Positions 51,099-60,889 of a DNA stretch of 64,000 bases are shown here, in pieces. Both the position numbers and the translations under genes were made by a program. The notes under the pieces are model-generated. The model ran no database searches and had not been told where the DNA came from. It saw nothing but the letters and a program-made list of their open reading frames with translations. Source of the DNA: an uncultured Bacteroides sp. GTDB lineage: Bacteria > Bacteroidota > Bacteroidia > Bacteroidales > Bacteroidaceae. Where the stretch lies: the NCBI GenBank assembly GCA_900552645.1, contig USAN01000001.1:372001-436000 (forward strand), in the 5' to 3' direction. The first letter of the stretch is position 1; each line of letters begins with the position of its first letter.

Positions 51099-52634
51099 TT
51101 GTTAATTAAAAACCAAAGAACGTTTTTGAACAAAACATCGAGGTGTATTTATATTAATTTTATAATTATCATGACTATAGATTCTTTTTTCTCATGTAAC
51201 GGAAAGGACGACAAGACATTGGTACGTCCTATGGCTGTTGCCGGATCATTTTATCCGGCCGATAAAAAGAGTATTCAAGCTATGGCTGAGACATTTTTTA
51301 AACCTTATGAAAAAAAGAAAGAATTTGATAATGTTAATGCTATAATTGTACCTCATGCAGGATATGTATTCTCGGGGCATACTGCTGCATCGGCAATTGC
51401 ACAGATTAATCCTGACAAAAAATATGACCATATTTTTCTTATTGGTCCAAGTCATCGAGAATATATTGACGGTGCATCAATAGACTGTGAATTTGAATAT
51501 TATGATACACCTCTTGGTAAAGTAAAGGTAGATAAGGAACTTTGTCGTAAATTGGTCAATAAGAGTCAGTGCTTTACTTATAGACCTGTTGCACATAATC
51601 GTGAACACTGTATTGAGGTGCAGTTGCCTTTACTTAAGTATTACCTCAAAGATATGCCATCTATAGTTCCAATCATAGTAGGTACAGAATCGCTTCATCT
51701 ACTAAAGGAGATTGCCGAAGCACTTGAACCATATTTCAACGGTAATAATCTGTTTATAATAAGCAGCGATTTTTCTCATTACCCCAATTATAACGATGCC
51801 AACATGGTAGACAAGCATACGGGGGATGCAATAATGAAAGGTGATCCAAAGGATTTTATAGAAGCAATAATAGAAAATAGTCACAAATATATTTCTAATC
51901 TCTCTACAAGCGCATGCGGACAGTCTGCCATAGGTATATTGCTTTATTTGGTTTCGCAACAAAATAATATAAAGGTAAATCATATAGACTACTGTAATTC
52001 GGGTGATTCTTATTATGGTGACAAAGATAAGGTAGTAGGTTATCATAGCTTTACATTCACGAGGCCAGAAGGAGTAACAGCCAATGAATTTAAACTTACT
52101 GAAGTCGAAAAGAAAAATCTTCTTAAGATAGCACGAAATGCCATAAAAAACAGAATGAACGGAATAAACCTTCCTTTATGTGATCCGGTGGAAATTACAT
52201 CGGCACTCAAGATGCGCGGAGGAGCATTTGTAACTCTTACATGCAAGGATAAACTAAGAGGTTGCATAGGACATTTTGGTTGTGACTATCCTTTATATAA
52301 AATAGTAGAGGAAATGGCCCAAGCAGCAGCATTTGAAGATCCAAGATTCTACCCACTTCATCCTTCTGAAATGGATGATACTAAAATAGAAATATCAGTG
52401 CTAAGTCCTATGAAGAGAATTCATAGCATTGATGAATTCAAGATGGGTAAGCATGGAATATATATTGAAAAGGATGGAAAGACAGGTACGTTCTTACCTC
52501 AGGTGGCAAATGAGGTGAACTGGACAGAAGAGGAATTTCTTGGACATTGTGCACGAGATAAGGCCGGAATACCATGGGATGGTTGGAAAGATGCCAATTT
52601 ATATGTGTATGAGGTTATAATACTCAAAGAATAA
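51099..52634 (+). CDS. MEMO-AMMECR1 fusion protein of the AmmeMemoRadiSam system
   Basis: Up to 511 residues. Residues about 45-310 are a MEMO domain with metal-ligand motifs PHAGYVFSGHT, GPSHREY, HNREHCIEVQLP, SSDFSHY and a Cys in CGQSAIG. Residues about 330-510 are AMMECR1 (GAFVTLTCKDKLRGCIGHFG, EDPRFYPLHPSE). The start is uncertain: TTG 51099 would give a signal peptide with lipobox FFSC at about residue 33, whereas ATG 51171 would give a 9-residue lead. The next gene is the radical SAM partner, 7 nt away. The chemistry of the system is unknown. Confidence 0.88.
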   Translation: MLIKNQRTFLNKTSRCIYINFIIIMTIDSFFSCNGKDDKTLVRPMAVAGSFYPADKKSIQAMAETFFKPYEKKKEFDNVNAIIVPHAGYVFSGHTAASAIAQINPDKKYDHIFLIGPSHREYIDGASIDCEFEYYDTPLGKVKVDKELCRKLVNKSQCFTYRPVAHNREHCIEVQLPLLKYYLKDMPSIVPIIVGTESLHLLKEIAEALEPYFNGNNLFIISSDFSHYPNYNDANMVDKHTGDAIMKGDPKDFIEAIIENSHKYISNLSTSACGQSAIGILLYLVSQQNNIKVNHIDYCNSGDSYYGDKDKVVGYHSFTFTRPEGVTANEFKLTEVEKKNLLKIARNAIKNRMNGINLPLCDPVEITSALKMRGGAFVTLTCKDKLRGCIGHFGCDYPLYKIVEEMAQAAAFEDPRFYPLHPSEMDDTKIEISVLSPMKRIHSIDEFKMGKHGIYIEKDGKTGTFLPQVANEVNWTEEEFLGHCARDKAGIPWDGWKDANLYVYEVIILKE

Positions 52635-52641
52635 TGATAAA

Positions 52642-53667
52642 ATGAGAAATTTGGCTGCTCGATTCTTTAAGGAAGCTGATTTCTACAAAAGAACCGATAA
52701 GGGGGTACAATGTACTATATGTCCTCATAACTGTAATTTGAAAGATGGACAAATCGGTATTTGCAAAAGCAGAATCAATAATAAGAACATATTATATACT
52801 ACTGTATATGGAAGAGTTTGTGCATTGAACATAGATCCTATAGAAAAGAAACCACTTTTTCATTTTTATCCTAAAGAAATGTGTCTTTCACTAGCAACTA
52901 CAGGATGTAATCTTAGATGTCTTAACTGTCAGAATAGTTCCATATCGCAAGCTGCTCCAGATGAAGTAAAGGCACGTTTTATGTCGCCCGAGAGTCTGGT
53001 AGAAACAGCAGTAATAAATGATTGTAGGAATATAGCTTATACTTACACCGAACCGTTTACCTATTATGAATACTCATTCGATACAGCATTAAAGGCGCAT
53101 GAAAATAGGATAAGAAATATAATAGTTTCGGCAGGATACATAAATGAAAAGCCATTGCGAAAGATGAGTAAATATATTGATGCTGCCAATATAGATCTAA
53201 AATCATTTGATAATGATATTTATAAGAAACTAAACGGCGCTACGTTACAACCTGTATTAAATACCTTGAAAATACTTAAAGAAGAGGGAGTATGGTTAGA
53301 GATAACTAATCTGCTTATTCCAACCATAAATGATGGTCCAGATATGATAAAGAAAATGTGCAGTTGGTTGTTAAGTAATGGTTTCGAATACAATCCGTTG
53401 CATTTCAGTCGTTTCTTCCCTATATATAAACTTACTAATTTACCGCCTACAACTATCACTCTGTTGTGTAGAGCACGCGATATAGCATTAAGTGAGGGAA
53501 TGAAATTCGTATATATGGGGAATGCTCCTGAATTTGACGGAGAAGATACCTATTGTCCCAACTGTAAGGCATTGTTGATTAAAAGAAGGGGATTCCATGT
53601 ATTAGAGAATCATATAAAGAATGGTAGCTGTAATAAATGTTCGACTACCATTCCGGGAAGATTTTAA
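52642..53667 (+). CDS. AmmeMemoRadiSam system radical SAM enzyme
   Basis: 341 residues. An N-terminal zinc-like CTICPHNCNLKDGQIGIC precedes the radical SAM cluster motif TTGCNLRCLNCQ (Cx3Cx2C, about residue 92). The C-terminal YCPNCKALLIKR and CNKCSTTIPG add two CxxC pairs, so metal centres lie at both ends. It is homologous to pyruvate-formate-lyase activating enzymes and probably makes a glycyl radical or another modification. It follows the MEMO-AMMECR1 gene by 7 nt and converges on the efflux operon with a 7-nt gap and no visible terminator. Confidence 0.92.
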   Translation: MRNLAARFFKEADFYKRTDKGVQCTICPHNCNLKDGQIGICKSRINNKNILYTTVYGRVCALNIDPIEKKPLFHFYPKEMCLSLATTGCNLRCLNCQNSSISQAAPDEVKARFMSPESLVETAVINDCRNIAYTYTEPFTYYEYSFDTALKAHENRIRNIIVSAGYINEKPLRKMSKYIDAANIDLKSFDNDIYKKLNGATLQPVLNTLKILKEEGVWLEITNLLIPTINDGPDMIKKMCSWLLSNGFEYNPLHFSRFFPIYKLTNLPPTTITLLCRARDIALSEGMKFVYMGNAPEFDGEDTYCPNCKALLIKRRGFHVLENHIKNGSCNKCSTTIPGRF

Positions 53668-53674
53668 ATAATGA

Positions 53675-55228
53675 TTATCTTATGATTAATTGCCTTATTC
53701 CTTTACCTACACTGCGCCAACTTGGAATAAGCTTAAGCGAACTCCTTATAGGTGTATCGTAAAGCAAAAAACAGAATAGAAGTGCCATACATCCATATGC
53801 TACCCATCCATAAATAGTACGTATACTTACAATCTGCATCTGTTTAATAAATATGTCCATAGGGTATCCCTGAGGAAGATTTGATCCATATCTTCCTACA
53901 TAATCGGCCATAAAATATCTCATGAAGAATGAATATATCGCTGCACCTATGGTACCTCCTATAAACATATGTACCATATTAAATATGCAAAGACTTTGGA
54001 AGAAATGCCGAAAAGTCATAATCTCTTCAAGGCACACGAAAAATGTAGAACTCAATACGGCATAGCTGAATCCTCTCAATAGAGTAGGTAAATACATCCT
54101 TTCAATATTTACATCTGGTGAAAGGAGAAAATAATAAAGGATCATATAGCATGAAAGAGTTGCTATGCCTATAGTTATAAGTCGTAAGAAATTAAACTTT
54201 AGTACCTTCATCCATAGTAATGCGAATAGGCATCCTATAACTACTCCTATAATTACCCATAGATTAAGTGATGAGGTGGTGAGAAGATCATAATGAAAGA
54301 TCTCTTTATGAATAATCTCTTCTAGAACATACTCTGCAGCCAGAAAACCTTCTACAAATATTATTAGTAAAAGAAGTTTCCAGTAATTCTTGTAGGTCCA
54401 CATTTCGGTATCGAGAAAAGGATGACGTATGCTCAGCATTCTTAGTATGCATATTATGGCTGTAATTATTATTGCTATGGTGAGGTGACATATAACGTTA
54501 CTGTTCCACCAATTATAAAACTCTCCATAGTTGAATAGGTATATAATTTCTATTGCTAGTATTGACCATAATAATGCACCAAGCCAGTCTATTCCATACA
54601 GTGGCATCTTCTTCATTATTCGAAAGTGCTTTGTTAGCGTTATTATTACAAGTAATACAAAAAGCATCAATCCTATTATGAATAGATTCATGTGACGCCA
54701 GTCATAATAATATGTTAGATAAGAAGTTATCCAATTGGAAAATGCTATGGAGCACAATATTATAATATGAAGAAGAGGGAAGAATACTGTAAAGTCTCTT
54801 TTCGGAGTCATCCAAAGTTGTATGTTAGACATGCACTCGAATGTTCCCTGAATCTTGAAGTATCCATCAATGAAGCATATAAACCATAATATTGGCAACC
54901 ACGTTATGTGCATAGATGCAATATTGCAAAATATTACTCCTAATGCAGAGGTACACAGTAAGGTCTTATTTGTAAATCTGAACTTTAGTCTCAGAACAAG
55001 AGGGAATGTAATTGCCATTCCTGCCAGATTTATGTAGTTGGCCATTAGCATATCTTCTTTTATAAGCGAGTGGTTGCCTATAAATTCATTTAGTGCTCCG
55101 ATATACACTCCTCCAGATAGTTGAAATGAAAGAGCAATACATATGTATATCCAAGGTTGAATAGACTTGGGTACGAAAGTTTTGAACATAGGCATTGTAA
55201 ATTTGCCGTTTAATGAAGGTACTCCCAT
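53675..55228 (-). CDS. MFS efflux transporter, EmrB/DHA2-like
   Basis: 517 residues with about 14 hydrophobic helices and short loops. It starts with a 15-residue cytoplasmic end. It lacks some classic DHA2 motifs, but position and size next to an HlyD-type adaptor (1 nt gap) and a TolC gene indicate the inner-membrane pump of a tripartite drug efflux system. Bacteroidetes homologues in such operons are divergent. It is the last gene of the operon. Confidence 0.82.
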   Translation of the reverse strand: MGVPSLNGKFTMPMFKTFVPKSIQPWIYICIALSFQLSGGVYIGALNEFIGNHSLIKEDMLMANYINLAGMAITFPLVLRLKFRFTNKTLLCTSALGVIFCNIASMHITWLPILWFICFIDGYFKIQGTFECMSNIQLWMTPKRDFTVFFPLLHIIILCSIAFSNWITSYLTYYYDWRHMNLFIIGLMLFVLLVIITLTKHFRIMKKMPLYGIDWLGALLWSILAIEIIYLFNYGEFYNWWNSNVICHLTIAIIITAIICILRMLSIRHPFLDTEMWTYKNYWKLLLLIIFVEGFLAAEYVLEEIIHKEIFHYDLLTTSSLNLWVIIGVVIGCLFALLWMKVLKFNFLRLITIGIATLSCYMILYYFLLSPDVNIERMYLPTLLRGFSYAVLSSTFFVCLEEIMTFRHFFQSLCIFNMVHMFIGGTIGAAIYSFFMRYFMADYVGRYGSNLPQGYPMDIFIKQMQIVSIRTIYGWVAYGCMALLFCFLLYDTPIRSSLKLIPSWRSVGKGIRQLIIR

Positions 55229-55229
55229 G

Positions 55230-56264
55230 TTAATAATTTACAGAACATTCAACATTAAGTCCGGCACGCAGTTTAACTAGATTATCAGTATTGTTGCCTT
55301 TTAGACTTATTCTAACTGGTATTCTTTGCTCTACTTTTACGAAGTTTCCTGTGGCATTATCTTGAGGGAGAGTCGAGAAAGATGTACCAGTAGCATCCGA
55401 TATAGATTCTACTATTCCGGTATACGTTATTCCTGGCACTGCATCTGCTATAATTTCTACAGTACATCCTTTCTTTATGTTAGACATCTGACTCTCGCGA
55501 TAGTTAGCAATTATCCAGATATCATTATTGTCCACTATATTGACAATGTTTTGTCCAGGTTGTACCAACTCTCCTTCATGTATTTCTCTCTTTCCCGTAA
55601 CTCCGTTGCAAGGTGAAGTAATTATGGTATATGATAAATTAAGTTGAGCGAGTTCTACGGCTGCTTCTGCCAGTTTTATTACCGCTTCTGTTTGTCCAAG
55701 ACGATGAGTCTGTTCGTCTTTTATCAAAGAAGTAGACTGCCTAGTTCTTAATACCTGATGGTATGCAGCTTTTGTGCTTTCATATGCTTTTCTTGCATTG
55801 TCGTATTGCTGTGAAGTAACCGACTCTTCTTTAAGCAGTTTTTCGAAGCGTTGCCAGTCACGCTTAGAATTTTCCATCTGAACTCGTGCTCCTTCTATTA
55901 CAGCATCAGAAACAGAAAGATTATTCGTAGTAGTTTTTATTTCTGCATTAATAGCTGAACGACCGGCTAATGCATTTTCAAGGTCTGCTTCGGCTTGAGC
56001 AACCCGAAGTCTGAATTCAGTATCTTCTATTATAACTAAAGTATCTCCCTTATTCACTTGTTGGAATTCTTCAAAGCGTATTTCCTTTATGAATCCCGAA
56101 ATTCTTGTGTTGATAGGAGTAATGTGACGCTTAGTCTGAGCATTGTCGGTATACTCTATATTACCAAAATGTATGAAACGTGAAGATACATAAAGCATAC
56201 TTGCTATTATAGCACATATAATAACTGTATTATATAATAATTTCTTTGTTTTTCTTATTGTCAT
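55230..56264 (-). CDS. HlyD/EmrA-family membrane fusion protein
   Basis: 344 residues. One N-terminal membrane helix (about 10-28), biotinyl-lipoyl halves (KRHITPINTRISGFIKEI split as ITPINTRISG and YTIITSPCNGVTGKREI), a long coiled coil at about 85-190 rich in Ala/Glu, and a beta-barrel region (IIANYRESQMSNIKKG). It bridges the MFS pump and the TolC channel in the periplasm. 11 nt separate it from the tolC-like gene. Confidence 0.9.
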   Translation of the reverse strand: MTIRKTKKLLYNTVIICAIIASMLYVSSRFIHFGNIEYTDNAQTKRHITPINTRISGFIKEIRFEEFQQVNKGDTLVIIEDTEFRLRVAQAEADLENALAGRSAINAEIKTTTNNLSVSDAVIEGARVQMENSKRDWQRFEKLLKEESVTSQQYDNARKAYESTKAAYHQVLRTRQSTSLIKDEQTHRLGQTEAVIKLAEAAVELAQLNLSYTIITSPCNGVTGKREIHEGELVQPGQNIVNIVDNNDIWIIANYRESQMSNIKKGCTVEIIADAVPGITYTGIVESISDATGTSFSTLPQDNATGNFVKVEQRIPVRISLKGNNTDNLVKLRAGLNVECSVNY

Positions 56265-56275
56265 ATTTTTTTGTT

Positions 56276-57595
56276 TTATAATGAACCTGATGTATATTTC
56301 ATTTTATAATAGTTATATAGAATACTAATCTGTGCATTTACAAGATTAAGTTCGGCACTAAGCTTCATATTTGATGCATCAATCATATCAGTAAGGAGTG
56401 CCAGACCATTTTCATAACGATCTGATGTAACTTTATAGTTCTTGTTTGCTAGTTCTACACTTTTTTGTTGTGTATGGCAATCGATAAATGATGTTACATA
56501 TTCTGTAAATGATATCTGAACTGCATTTTCTATATATTGTTTTGCCAATTCATGATTTACACGCGATTGAGATAGCTGTATCATCGCCTTTTTTATCTTA
56601 TTGTCGTTTTTGAAAAGAGAAGATATGTTATACTTAATGCCTATTCCTGCAAACCAATAGTTAAAGTTACTGTTTATGACAGGCACTTCTATTGTTATAG
56701 GTCCATCCAAATGTTCTTCGACAAAAAATCCTATTTTAGGAAGCATTTCTGATTTTTCAATCTTTACAGCTTTCTCTCTCATGCTTATATATAGTTGAGA
56801 TTGTTGTAATTGTATATTCTCATTTTCAGCAATCTGTTGCCATCTCTTTTCGTCAAGTAAGGAGGGAGTAATTGCATCAATATTGCTTTTAGGTATTATT
56901 ACATTGTTTACATCTAGTCCAACAGTAGTGATTAATTTATGATTTATTATGGAAAATGCATCTTTCAGTCTTTGAAGCTGGAGTCTCATGTTTTCCAACT
57001 GAAGTTCATATCTTGTAATATCATTTTTGAGGGCGGTACCCTGATTCACCCGCTGCCGAGTATTTGCTATAAGATGTTCGGTTAAGACTATGTTATTTTC
57101 CATTACCTCAATCTGATTTGTAAGTTTGCATAGTTCAAGGTAATTTCCAGTCAGCATGAATCTTATATCCTGACGATTCTTGCGTAAGTCAAGAACTGCC
57201 ATTTTTTTATGAATTTTTGCTATTGCAATATTATTAGTAATAGCTCCGCCAGTGTAAATAACCTGTGCTGCCGAAACAGAGAAGTTGTTTCCCCAGTGAG
57301 GCATGTCGATAGACTGACCATCTTTGAAGTTACGATTCCATAAAAATCCGTTACCCCAGTAGCTCGCCGAAAGCGATGCATTAATATCTGGAAGCCTATT
57401 TGCTTGTACAGATTTAAGTTCTTGATCAGCGGCTTCAGTGCCTATTTCGAAACTCTTTATACTTTGGCTGTTCTTGTCGGCCAAACTAAACAGTTCTTCT
57501 ATGCTTATGACTCGCCGTAATGGAGTCTGAGCACATATAATCTGACTGCATAGCAGTGATAGTACACACGCTATGAGCCACTTGTTTTTGCCCAT
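56276..57595 (-). CDS. TolC-family outer-membrane channel
   Basis: 439 residues with a signal peptide (LSLLCSQIICAQ). Two OEP repeats are built from long helices (about 40-220 and 240-430) with typical segments LEDNRQD-like LRKNRQDIRFMLTGNYLEL and the C-terminal YENGLALLTDMIDASNMKLSAELNL (read in parts). It forms the outer-membrane duct for the HlyD-MFS pump. It is the first gene of the operon. No clear promoter is visible in the 100 nt upstream. Confidence 0.9.
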   Translation of the reverse strand: MGKNKWLIACVLSLLCSQIICAQTPLRRVISIEELFSLADKNSQSIKSFEIGTEAADQELKSVQANRLPDINASLSASYWGNGFLWNRNFKDGQSIDMPHWGNNFSVSAAQVIYTGGAITNNIAIAKIHKKMAVLDLRKNRQDIRFMLTGNYLELCKLTNQIEVMENNIVLTEHLIANTRQRVNQGTALKNDITRYELQLENMRLQLQRLKDAFSIINHKLITTVGLDVNNVIIPKSNIDAITPSLLDEKRWQQIAENENIQLQQSQLYISMREKAVKIEKSEMLPKIGFFVEEHLDGPITIEVPVINSNFNYWFAGIGIKYNISSLFKNDNKIKKAMIQLSQSRVNHELAKQYIENAVQISFTEYVTSFIDCHTQQKSVELANKNYKVTSDRYENGLALLTDMIDASNMKLSAELNLVNAQISILYNYYKMKYTSGSL

Positions 57596-58949
57596 AAATA
57601 AAATTTAATGAATAATGAAATTAAAAATAGCTTGTAGAATTTATATAAAGCATATTTTTAGAGTTGCACGACTACACCCCATTTATGAAACTTATGAATC
57701 TTATTATTGCAGCGAATAAGAATGTAGTAATATTTTAGACACATTTATTTACCGTTTTAAATTCTGCTGCGAATGTACTGAAAAAAATATATAAGTTGAG
57801 ACGTTTGGATAGGTGTATTATAAGATAATTTAACATATGGTTATCTAAAGGATAAATAATAAATATGTTACTCAAAAAGTCGATTATAGAAGTATATAAA
57901 ATAGATATTAAGAATTCTTTTTCTAAAATTTACAGTAACATTCTATTGATTTTATACAAATCTAAATGTTAAATATTTCCTGTAGAACAAAATTAAATAA
58001 ATATGAATATATGTATATAAAAGTGAAAAACAAGACTTAAAACATTAGATAAAGATCTATTTACTCTTGTCATTTCTATTATGATTATAGTTTACTAATG
58101 TATTTTGAAATTGTAAAAACTATAATTTTTACTCATTTTATAAAATGCCTCTAATATGTGTATGATATATAATTATTATCAATAAACACGGATTATTATG
58201 CGTTGAAAGTATTATTATCGTGTATATTAATAAATTAAAGACTTCAATTTTTTACTATATTAAGTTAGTATTATACTCTTTGAACTTTCCTTTTTAGTAA
58301 TAAAAAAGTTTGTGCTATAAATTATAATATCGATATTTGCAGTAATAAAAATAAACATTATTTTAAAAGAATATAGTGTTAAATTAATTACTTGTAGAAA
58401 AAATATACCTCTTTTAATCGATGATTTTATTTATTGCCTGAATATTTTACCCACTATAGAAACTAACTCAATAAATAGCTTATAACTATAAATATATGAT
58501 ATATGTAAATGGATTATAAGATGATATTTATTACATTATTTATATTTGTAGAAATAGTATAATGGTTATAATTAGTTGATAATAAGAAGTATATGATGGT
58601 ATTGCTTTGCTTTTGTTAATGATGTTCTAATATATATATATTAAGGATTATAATTATTAATGATATTATAAATAAATATATATTATGTAAGAATATAAGA
58701 TATTTGTACGATATACATAAATTAATTATTGTAAAAAATATGTAAAGGCTATTTTGTGTATAATATTGGGTTTTATGGTAAAAAAAATAATCAAAGATGA
58801 TAAACAAAAAAACTTTATTTGTTGTTGTTCTAAATATTTATAAAGAATTTTCAATAGTATCTGTATATCTGGGACAGATAACCGCGAAGCGCGCTTATTT
58901 GGATTGTATTTAATCATAATTCCAATAGTGATAATATATTAATTATTAA
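57596..58949 (+). other. 1.35 kb gene-free AT-rich region before the polysaccharide locus
   Basis: No reading frame with coding character on either strand. Composition is extremely AT-rich, with one GC-rich island at about 58880-58895 (ACCGCGAAGCGCGC, a small CGCG-AAG-CGCG hairpin) 55 nt before the first polysaccharide gene. I find no consensus promoter directly upstream of 58950. The length suggests a long untranslated leader, a regulatory RNA or decayed genes. Confidence 0.5.
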
Positions 58950-60872
58950 ATGAGCAATAATTATAATTTGCGTTATATCTTAGATAAACTACCTAATCTA
59001 TCTTATCTAAGCCGTTATTTAGTATTTGTAGCAGATATAATACTATCTCTAGTATCTTCAATAGTTACTTTTTACTTCATTAATTATCTATTGAATGCTA
59101 CCAATGACATAAACTTGCTTAATGTAATACTAGCTATATCATTTATATGTAGTGTTGTAGGTGAACTATATTTTGATACTTATAAACATATAATTAGACA
59201 TTCTACTTTAGGTGAATTGATGAATATTGAATATGTAATGCTTTTTAAAAGCTTGATTTTTATAATATGTTTATCTCTAATTAATTATGAGACATCACAA
59301 TTTATAATAGGATTTGTCTTGATTGATTTCATATTTTCTTCTTTCTTGTTGATACTGATGAGAACCTCTATCACTTATTTTTATTACAAGCTTTTATATA
59401 TAAATAAGAATGATAATACAATACCGGTAGGAATCTTTTCAATATCTGAAGGATCAATATCATTAATAAATTATCTTATAAATTCAAATTCAAAGTATAT
59501 GCCTGTTGGCTTTATAACCAGAAAAATAAGTAATGCAGGAATGAGAATAACAGGGTTTCCGGTAATAGCTTACGATAGTGATAATATTTCTGTAGTATTG
59601 AAATCTTTGAATATAAAGAGCATTCTTTTTACTAATATAACGGAGTTACATTCTGATCAAGATTTGGTAAACACTTGTATAAATTCAAATATAAAACTTC
59701 AAATAGCACCTATCATCGAAGGTAACCGTAATGATTACTATAAGTTACGAATACAAAATATAAAAGTAGAAGATTTACTAGAGCGTAGTGAGATAAAAAT
59801 AAATATTTCTGCTATAAGCAATACTTTCCAAGATAAAGTAATATTTATAACAGGAGCTGCCGGTTCTATAGGATCAGAATTATGTCGTAATATTGCTAGA
59901 TTTCCAATACGACAACTAATATTATTTGATAATGCCGAGACTCCAATGCATAACATAGCATTAGAATTGAAGGAAAATTATCCTAATGTTAATATTGTAC
60001 CTATAATAGGAGATGTAAGGAATATAATTAAAGTTGAATCTCAATTGTCATGTTATCATCCTAATATCGTATTTCATGCTGCAGCTTATAAGCATGTACC
60101 TTTAATGGAAAATGATCCTTGTGAGTCTATCTTAGCAAATGTAGGAGGTACTTGTAATATGGCAGAAATGTCAGTTAAATATCAAGTTGAGAAATTTATA
60201 ATGATTTCTACAGATAAAGCTGTGAATCCAAGTAATGTAATGGGGGCATCAAAACGTATAGCCGAGATATATGTACAAAGTCTAAGTAGTGCAATAAAGA
60301 AAAATTGTGTAGCAGGAAGGACTAAGTTTATTACAACACGTTTTGGGAATGTATTAGGTAGTAATGGGAGTGTAATTCCATTGTTCCGTTCACAGTTGAT
60401 AAAAGGGGGGCCACTTACTGTAACTCATCCTAATATAATAAGATATTTCATGACTATTCCCGAAGCTTGTCGTCTTGTTATGGAAGCAGCCAATATTGGA
60501 AACGGAGAAGAAATATTTGTATTCGATATGGGTAAACCGGTAAAGATTGACAGTCTGGCCAGACATATGATTGAAGAAGCGGGATATTTACCGGATATTG
60601 ATATAAAAATCAAATATACAGGTTTACGTCCAGGAGAAAAACTATATGAAGAAGTTCTTACTTCTACCGAAAAAACTTTGCCGACAAAGAATAACAGTAT
60701 TAGAATAGCTTGCGCAAGAGAATACTTATATAATGACGTTAAGTTTAAAGTAAACCATTTATTAAATACTGCAAGAGATAGAGATAAAATGGAAACGGTT
60801 AAACTCATGAAATCAATAGTTCCTGAGTACAGGAGTCTTAACTCTGAGTATGCTGACTTAGACGTAAAATAA
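58950..60872 (+). CDS. Membrane UDP-sugar 4,6-dehydratase (CapD/FlaA1/PglF-like)
   Basis: 640 residues. Four N-terminal membrane helices (within about 20-135), a CoA_binding_3-like domain (about 145-280) and a C-terminal extended SDR domain with ITGAAGSIGSELCRNIA (about 298), HAAAYKHVPLMENDP, STDKAVNPSNVMGASKR and GLRPGEKLYEE. Met replaces the usual catalytic Tyr (MGASK), as in the SMK triad of WbpM-type dehydratases. It likely converts UDP-GlcNAc to the 4-keto-6-deoxy sugar, the first step to QuiNAc or bacillosamine-type sugars. First gene of the surface-polysaccharide locus. Confidence 0.88.
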   Translation: MSNNYNLRYILDKLPNLSYLSRYLVFVADIILSLVSSIVTFYFINYLLNATNDINLLNVILAISFICSVVGELYFDTYKHIIRHSTLGELMNIEYVMLFKSLIFIICLSLINYETSQFIIGFVLIDFIFSSFLLILMRTSITYFYYKLLYINKNDNTIPVGIFSISEGSISLINYLINSNSKYMPVGFITRKISNAGMRITGFPVIAYDSDNISVVLKSLNIKSILFTNITELHSDQDLVNTCINSNIKLQIAPIIEGNRNDYYKLRIQNIKVEDLLERSEIKINISAISNTFQDKVIFITGAAGSIGSELCRNIARFPIRQLILFDNAETPMHNIALELKENYPNVNIVPIIGDVRNIIKVESQLSCYHPNIVFHAAAYKHVPLMENDPCESILANVGGTCNMAEMSVKYQVEKFIMISTDKAVNPSNVMGASKRIAEIYVQSLSSAIKKNCVAGRTKFITTRFGNVLGSNGSVIPLFRSQLIKGGPLTVTHPNIIRYFMTIPEACRLVMEAANIGNGEEIFVFDMGKPVKIDSLARHMIEEAGYLPDIDIKIKYTGLRPGEKLYEEVLTSTEKTLPTKNNSIRIACAREYLYNDVKFKVNHLLNTARDRDKMETVKLMKSIVPEYRSLNSEYADLDVK

Positions 60873-60889
60873 TTTTAATTAGATATAAT

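Noticed and set aside
57596..58949. Invertible promoter flanked by inverted repeats, as in Bacteroides capsule loci
   Set aside because: I could not find a matching pair of inverted repeats around a promoter; a computed inverted-repeat search would be needed to exclude it fully.
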